This document shows positions 50,905 through 55,736 of a stretch of DNA of 55,736 bases, in pieces (position 1 is the first letter of the stretch; each line of letters opens with the position of its first letter). Below the pieces are notes generated by a model that had not been told where the DNA came from, ran no database searches, and saw only the letters and a list, made by a program, of their open reading frames with translations. Source of the stretch: a virus; the IMG/VR virus record IMGVR_UViG_3300045120_000268, positions 1-55,736 of that record. The stretch is one strand, 5' to 3'. The position numbers were made by a program, and so were the translations under genes.

Positions 50905-53900
50905 GTGGCGACCCTCACCTATACCGTCCAGGCGATCGACTCCGCGTCGGGCACGTTCGCGAAGATCGCCCTGTCAGCTAAGGACCTGGAAGACAAGGTC
51001 GACAAGCTGGCGAAAACGCGCGCGGACATCCCCGTCAATCTTGAGGACAAGCAGGCCCAGGCGTCGCTGAAAGACCTGGACCTGAAGCTGACGAAGCTGA
51101 AGACGAAGGTCACCGATCCCAGCATCAGCCTCAAGGGCCTGGAGGCGGCGTACTCCGGGATCGCCCGCCTGGATGTGGCGCTGGCCAGGCTCAGCGCCAA
51201 AACCGCTACCCCCGGGGTTGACGTCAAGGGGGTGGATCGTTCGCTCACCGGGATCAGGCTCCTGGACGCGGCGCTGGACAAGATCGGCCTCAAGACCGTG
51301 ACGGCGCGCGTGAAGGTGTCTGTGGACCGCAGCGAGCTGGCCGGCTTCGCCCGCTACCTCACTGGCGCCGGCGGTGGCGGCGGCGGTGGTGCGGGCGGCG
51401 CTGCCTCCAGTGGCGGTGGCCTGCTGAGTTCCCCCCTCGGGATCGGTGCCATCGTCGGCGGCGCCGCCCTCGCCGCGGGCCTGGTGCCCAGCGTCGTGGG
51501 GCTCGGCATCGGCGGCATCGCGGGCGCGGGTGCGGTCGCCGGTGGCCTGTTCGGCGCCTCCGAAGGGAAGAAGCAACTCAACGCCGACCTGGCCAGCATC
51601 AAGACGATCACCACCGCGCTGAAGGGCGCCATCGGGAAGCAGAAGACCGACCTGTCCGCCGCGCTGAAAGACGCGAACAAGCAGTACTCGAAGGACGCGG
51701 CGTTCTTCCAGCCGTTCACCAACCTCCAGTCGTCGCTGCAGCAGCTGCTGCATACGGTACTGGTGCCGCTGCGGACGGTCATGAACCCGCTGGCGGCGAT
51801 CTTCACCCAGTTCGGGAAGGGCCTCACCGGGCTCGGCCCGCAGTTCGCCGCCCTGTTCAAGGCGTCGCTGCCGTTCATCAAGCAGTTCCTCGACTTCATG
51901 CTGCAGGCCGGGAAGATCCTCCTCCCGGCGTTCACGCAGGCGATGAACACGATGGTGAAGTCCGGGGCGCTGCAGCAGATGATGCAGGGCCTCGTCGTAC
52001 TGGTGCAGGGGCTCGCTGATTTCACTATCGCGCTCGGCCCGGGGATGGCGGCCAGCGCCCAGATTTTCGCGCGGCTGATGACGTTCCTCGCCCGCGGAAT
52101 GGGCCCGCTCGGGACCGCGTTCTCAGTGATCGCGAAGATCCTGACGTTCGATGTCCCGAAGGCCGCCAGCCAGGGCACCGATGCCGTAATCCGCAGCTTC
52201 GACGCCCTCCGCGGCAACGCCGCAGCCACCTGGAACGCGATCGGGAATGTCGTCGGCCAGGTCATCGGGAACGTCGAACATGCGGTCGGCAACTTCGGCC
52301 ACGCGCTCCTCACGGCGTTCGACTCGACGACACACTTGGTCTCGGCGGTGTGGCGGCAGTTCTGGGAGGCGACCGTCGGCAACGCGGTCAAACACGCGTT
52401 CGATAACGTCACCAACATCCTGGACCAGCTGCGGCATGCCGTCGCCGTGGTTTTCGGCGCCATCGCGCACAGCACCGCCGCCGTCTGGAATGCGCTGTGG
52501 GCAGCTGTTAAAGGCACGCTGACCAGCGGCGTCAATTTCGTGACGTCCCATATCGGCCAGTTCCACATCAGCCTGACCGGCACGTTCAACTCGATCAAGA
52601 CGACGCTGTCGAACATCTGGCACACCATCTGGTCCACGCTGGAATCGGCCACCAGGACGGGGATCAGCCGCATCGGCTCCGTCCTGAACGGGATTAAGAA
52701 CGCGTTCATGACCCCTATCCGCTGGGTCGTCAGCAACGTCCTCACCCCGCTGGTCAACGTGTGGGACAAGATCGCCGGTGCGGTCGGGCAGAAGAACCTG
52801 GTGTTTCATCTGCCGGCGTTCGCTGAAGGTGGGAAGGTCACCGCCGGGACCGGCCCCACCGCCGATGATGTGCTGGTCCGTGTCTCCAAGGGGGAGACGA
52901 TCGTCTCCGCCGCGCATTCGGCCGCGCTCGCGCCGTTCTTCAGGGCGGCTGGGGTTCCCGGCTACGCCGGCGGTGGGAAGGTCGGCCAGAATCCACCGCC
53001 GGGGGTGACTGCGCGAGTGGGGCCGGCGGCCAGCGTCGGCGGCCCGGATCTCAACATAGGCAACCTGATCGGCAAGGGCCTGTCGTGGGTGACGGGTCAT
53101 CTCCTCGCCCCCATCACGGGCCTGCTCGGCCACATCCCCGGCACCGCGTCAGGCGTCGGCCAGCTGATCGGGGGCATGGGGAAAACCCTCGCCGGTGCTG
53201 TCGCCAAGGGCATCGCCGGGATGATCTCGGGCCTCGGTGCGTCCGGGTCGGCGATCGTCCGGGACGCGATGTCCTGGCTCGGGAAGATCCCGTATGTGTG
53301 GGGCGGTACTGCCGTCCCGGGTGGCGCGGACTGCAGTGGGTTCGTCCAGACGATCTACGGCCGGCACGGCATCTCGGCGCCGCGGACGTCGGAGGCGCAG
53401 GGCGCGTGGGTACATAGGAGCGGCCCCACACCCGGAGGGCTCGCGTTTTACAACAGTCCGGCTGGTGGGCCTCCACCCGGGCATGTGGCGATCATCGGTG
53501 AAGGCGGGAAGGTCATCAGCCAGGGCGGCGGGATGGGGCCGCAGCTGGTGGGCCTGCACGCGTTCCCGCTGATGTGGACAGGTGTCCCGCCGGGCGGTCT
53601 CTCCAAACCCGGCGGTCTCGGCCGGGCCGGGGCCTATTCGGTAGCGGGCATGGCCCGGCTGTGGCAGCAAGTCGGCGGCGCGGCTGGTGTGGCTCACCTG
53701 ATGGGCGCGATCGGGATGGCCGAGTCCGGTGGCGACCCGCGGGCACACAACCCCTCCGGCGCCTCCGGGCTGTGGCAGATCCTTGGGCTGCCGTTCCCCG
53801 GTAATCCGTTCATCCCCGCCACCAACGCCCGGATGGCCCTGTCCAAATACCGCAGCCAGGGCCTCGGTGCGTGGTCGGCGTACACCAACGGCTCCTACCG

Positions 53901-54114
53901 GCAGTTCTTCGACCGCGGCGGCCTGCTGATGCCCGGGGTGACGCTGGCCGTGAACAACACCGGCGCCCCTGAGCATGTCGTCCCCAACTCTGGGCAGGGG
54001 TCGATGGCTGAAGTCGTCGCGTTGCTGCGGCAGATCCTGCGCGCCACCCAGCTCGCCCCCGCCGCCACCTCGGTGGGCATGACCCGGGCGCTCAACGGCA
54101 TGGTGCCCCGGTGA
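50905..54114 (+). CDS. Tape measure protein with NlpC/P60 and lysozyme-like domains
   Basis: 1069 residues from GTG 50905. The N-terminus is coiled coil (DLEDKVDKLAKTRADIPVNL, LKDLDLKLTKLKTKV), followed by a Gly-rich hydrophobic stretch (IVGGAALAAGLVPSVVGLGI) and long helical repeats rich in Phe/Trp-spaced segments. Residues about 790-900: NlpC/P60 peptidase with DCSGF (Cys810) and GHVAII (His860). Residues about 925-1010: transglycosylase-like domain with MAESGGDPRAHNPSGASGLW (Glu940). Sets tail length and probably opens peptidoglycan during DNA entry. Confidence 0.95.
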   Translation: MATLTYTVQAIDSASGTFAKIALSAKDLEDKVDKLAKTRADIPVNLEDKQAQASLKDLDLKLTKLKTKVTDPSISLKGLEAAYSGIARLDVALARLSAKTATPGVDVKGVDRSLTGIRLLDAALDKIGLKTVTARVKVSVDRSELAGFARYLTGAGGGGGGGAGGAASSGGGLLSSPLGIGAIVGGAALAAGLVPSVVGLGIGGIAGAGAVAGGLFGASEGKKQLNADLASIKTITTALKGAIGKQKTDLSAALKDANKQYSKDAAFFQPFTNLQSSLQQLLHTVLVPLRTVMNPLAAIFTQFGKGLTGLGPQFAALFKASLPFIKQFLDFMLQAGKILLPAFTQAMNTMVKSGALQQMMQGLVVLVQGLADFTIALGPGMAASAQIFARLMTFLARGMGPLGTAFSVIAKILTFDVPKAASQGTDAVIRSFDALRGNAAATWNAIGNVVGQVIGNVEHAVGNFGHALLTAFDSTTHLVSAVWRQFWEATVGNAVKHAFDNVTNILDQLRHAVAVVFGAIAHSTAAVWNALWAAVKGTLTSGVNFVTSHIGQFHISLTGTFNSIKTTLSNIWHTIWSTLESATRTGISRIGSVLNGIKNAFMTPIRWVVSNVLTPLVNVWDKIAGAVGQKNLVFHLPAFAEGGKVTAGTGPTADDVLVRVSKGETIVSAAHSAALAPFFRAAGVPGYAGGGKVGQNPPPGVTARVGPAASVGGPDLNIGNLIGKGLSWVTGHLLAPITGLLGHIPGTASGVGQLIGGMGKTLAGAVAKGIAGMISGLGASGSAIVRDAMSWLGKIPYVWGGTAVPGGADCSGFVQTIYGRHGISAPRTSEAQGAWVHRSGPTPGGLAFYNSPAGGPPPGHVAIIGEGGKVISQGGGMGPQLVGLHAFPLMWTGVPPGGLSKPGGLGRAGAYSVAGMARLWQQVGGAAGVAHLMGAIGMAESGGDPRAHNPSGASGLWQILGLPFPGNPFIPATNARMALSKYRSQGLGAWSAYTNGSYRQFFDRGGLLMPGVTLAVNNTGAPEHVVPNSGQGSMAEVVALLRQILRATQLAPAATSVGMTRALNGMVPR

Positions 54115-55736
54115 GCAGCGCCGACTCCCTCATCTTGGCGGACGTGGTTGAGCTCCTCGGCGGTGGTGTCATCTCGCAGCACCCCCTGTGTCCCGGTGCG
54201 CAGATCACCCTCGTCGGCGTGGATTTCGGGGCGCCGCAGCCGCAGACCGAGGTCGTCGCGTCGCTCCTGCTGGACGGCGAACGGCCGTCGGGCCGGCGGG
54301 CGAGCAACAGGACGATCTCGCTCCCCATCCAGATAAGGGGCCCGTCGCGGCCCATCATGGACGGCGCCCGCGAACTGCTGCAGCAGCTGGTGGACGCCGA
54401 CACGTGGCGCCTCACGTGGACGCCGGACCCGGGGACGGGCACGGCGCTGCCGATGATCTTCGACTGTTTCCGGGCGACCGCTGTCGTCAACCGTGACCTG
54501 CTCCTTGAGGACTCGCTGGTTTCGCAGCTGACGATCACGTTCCCGGCGTTGCCGTTCGGCCGGTCGGACACGCAGACCACTTTGGTGTTCCCGACGCCGT
54601 CGTCGTTCCCCACGCCGGCGAACCCGGTCCGCATCGACGACTACTCGACGGTGTCGACGACGACGCAGACGACCGCCGGGTGGTGGACCCAGTCCAGCCA
54701 GCACGTCGCCGACTCGTTCTCCGCATTCTGGAATCAGCCCGTTACCGACCGGGACAGCGGCCCGTTCTATACGCATACGCTCGCCGCGCCGCTGGACATC
54801 ACCGGCCTGCCGAACCTGACATTCCAGTTCGGCCTCGGCACCAGCAACTACAAGTCGTGGCACGCCGGGAACGTCACCTTCGCCATCACCCTGACCGACA
54901 ACGCGGCGCACACCCTGGCAGCCGGCGGCGTCGCGTACTGCGTCGCGTCGAACAACACGCTGTTCCCGTCGTGGACGCAGGTCACGTTCCCCATCCCCAC
55001 CTCGGTGGTGTTCGACTACACCCACCTCAACTCGTACAGCATCCACGCGTGGCGGTTCGTGGACCGCGACGGCGCATTGGAGCTGGACTCCGCGGCGTAC
55101 CTGAACGGGTTGACGGCGATCGCGTCGGCGCAGAACCCGATCGCCGCGATCAGGGGCACCCTCTATCAGATCCCGCCCCGGGGGACGGCGCGGGCGCCGA
55201 TGTCGACCCAGTTCCAGTCGCCGCCGATCACGACGCCGGCGACGGTGACGTTCAACACGGCGGGGCCGTTCACGTGGCCGGTGCCGGCGGGCGTCACGGT
55301 GGGCGCGGTGAGTGTTAAGGGCGCCACCGGGAAAGGCGGCGACCGTACCACGGCCGGTGCCGGTGGCGGCGCTGGTGGCGGTGCTGGCGCCACCCACGCC
55401 ACGTATCCGCTGGTGCCCGGCACGGTTCTGTCGGGCTACATCGGCGCCGCCGGCGGTTCCGGCGGGTTCCCCACCCTGGTCGCGTCGTATTTCGATCATG
55501 AGGATGCGTGGAACTACAACACGCTGGTCACGCCGTCGTTCACCCCCACGGCGGGTGAGCTGATCGTTGTCAAGGCGCTCAACTCGGAACGGTCGCAGAC
55601 GTTCGGCACCCCCACCGGCGGCGGCCTGACGTTCACCAACAGGGTTGACCAGAACGTCACCTCCCATTGCCGCGCCGACATCTGGACCGCGACCGTCGGC
55701 GGCTCCCCGGTGGCGATGACGGTCTCCCTGACCGTC
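54111..55736 (+). CDS. Tail-tip / minor tail protein, N-terminal part (continues at base 1)
   Basis: Starts at GTG 54111, overlapping the tape-measure stop by 4 bases (GTGA), and stays open to the end of the window; through the circular junction it ends at 1618, giving about 1038 residues. The first 150 or so residues look like the distal-tail-type domain of siphovirus minor tail proteins (for example TWRLTWTPDPGTG followed by VNRDLLLEDSLVSQLTITFP). Next come beta-rich sequence, a Gly-rich tract (GAGGGAGGGAGATHATYPLV) and the start of a beta-sandwich domain. Position directly after the tape measure fits a distal-tail or tail-tip role. The full length is hidden by the linear cut. Confidence 0.8.
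   Translation, partial: MSSADSLILADVVELLGGGVISQHPLCPGAQITLVGVDFGAPQPQTEVVASLLLDGERPSGRRASNRTISLPIQIRGPSRPIMDGARELLQQLVDADTWRLTWTPDPGTGTALPMIFDCFRATAVVNRDLLLEDSLVSQLTITFPALPFGRSDTQTTLVFPTPSSFPTPANPVRIDDYSTVSTTTQTTAGWWTQSSQHVADSFSAFWNQPVTDRDSGPFYTHTLAAPLDITGLPNLTFQFGLGTSNYKSWHAGNVTFAITLTDNAAHTLAAGGVAYCVASNNTLFPSWTQVTFPIPTSVVFDYTHLNSYSIHAWRFVDRDGALELDSAAYLNGLTAIASAQNPIAAIRGTLYQIPPRGTARAPMSTQFQSPPITTPATVTFNTAGPFTWPVPAGVTVGAVSVKGATGKGGDRTTAGAGGGAGGGAGATHATYPLVPGTVLSGYIGAAGGSGGFPTLVASYFDHEDAWNYNTLVTPSFTPTAGELIVVKALNSERSQTFGTPTGGGLTFTNRVDQNVTSHCRADIWTATVGGSPVAMTVSLTV
55610..55736. repeat. Terminal direct repeat, right copy (circular assembly overlap)
   Basis: Exact copy of bases 1-127. Joining 55609 to 1 restores a single uninterrupted tail-tip gene, so the molecule is closed or circularly permuted with a unique length of 55,609 bases. 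Confidence 0.95.

Overview
This window is a complete, high-GC, circularly closed genome of a tailed (siphovirus-like, HK97-type) temperate bacteriophage of an actinomycete. Bases 1-127 are repeated exactly at 55610-55736, so the sequence is a circular contig with a 127-base assembly overlap (unique length 55,609). The tail-tip gene starting at 54111 reads in frame across the junction and ends at 1618. Grounds for an actinobacterial host: very high GC with strongly biased third codon positions, frequent GTG starts, families typical of actinophages and actinomycetes (DUF6221, DUF6131, DUF2637, short GntR, FtsK/TraB-like translocase) and probable leaderless promoters.

Layout. (1) 31446-54114 and on to 4697, rightward: terminase small subunit, large terminase split into ATPase and nuclease ORFs, portal, HK97-type prohead protease (also split), major capsid protein, an unusual 9-kb block holding a glycosyltransferase, a beta-helix tailspike-like protein, an Ala/Gly repeat fibre and a small secreted protein, a homing endonuclease on the other strand, head-tail connectors, major tail protein, tail chaperones with a canonical -1 slippery site (AAATTTC), a tape measure with two cell-wall-degrading domains, and tail-tip proteins. 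(2) 5215-6370: small membrane proteins (holin candidates) and two small conserved proteins, closed by a strong terminator. (3) 6463-11490, leftward: small membrane proteins, an HNH enzyme, an FtsK/TraB-like translocase and a DUF2637 membrane protein, divergent from a short GntR regulator at 11590; this resembles the transfer module of actinomycete plasmids. (4) 12550-15573: serine integrase and a divergent pair of Cro/C1-type repressors with facing promoters (immunity region). (5) 15570-30847: one rightward early operon of about 45 mostly tiny genes joined by ATGA/GTGA overlaps, many with Cys/His metal-binding motifs. It contains an excisionase-like HTH, a RecE-like nuclease plus annealing protein, a replication initiator with a 12-bp iteron array inside its gene, a queuosine-precursor-type transporter plus a DpdA-like DNA transglycosylase (predicted 7-deazaguanine DNA modification), two paralogous lysin-like genes, endonuclease VII and an HNH enzyme. 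No DNA polymerase, helicase, tRNA or CRISPR array was recognised.

How it fits together: integrase, Xis-like protein and the two repressors support lysogeny; the initiator with its internal origin candidate plus RecE/RecT-like proteins would start replication on host machinery; DpdA and the transporter would modify the DNA against host restriction; the late operon packages and builds the particle. The most interesting points are the iteron origin inside the initiator gene, the DpdA-transporter pair, the plasmid-transfer-like module, the receptor-binding and glycosylation block between capsid and connector genes, and a ribbon-helix-helix/membrane protein cassette buried antisense in the tail operon.
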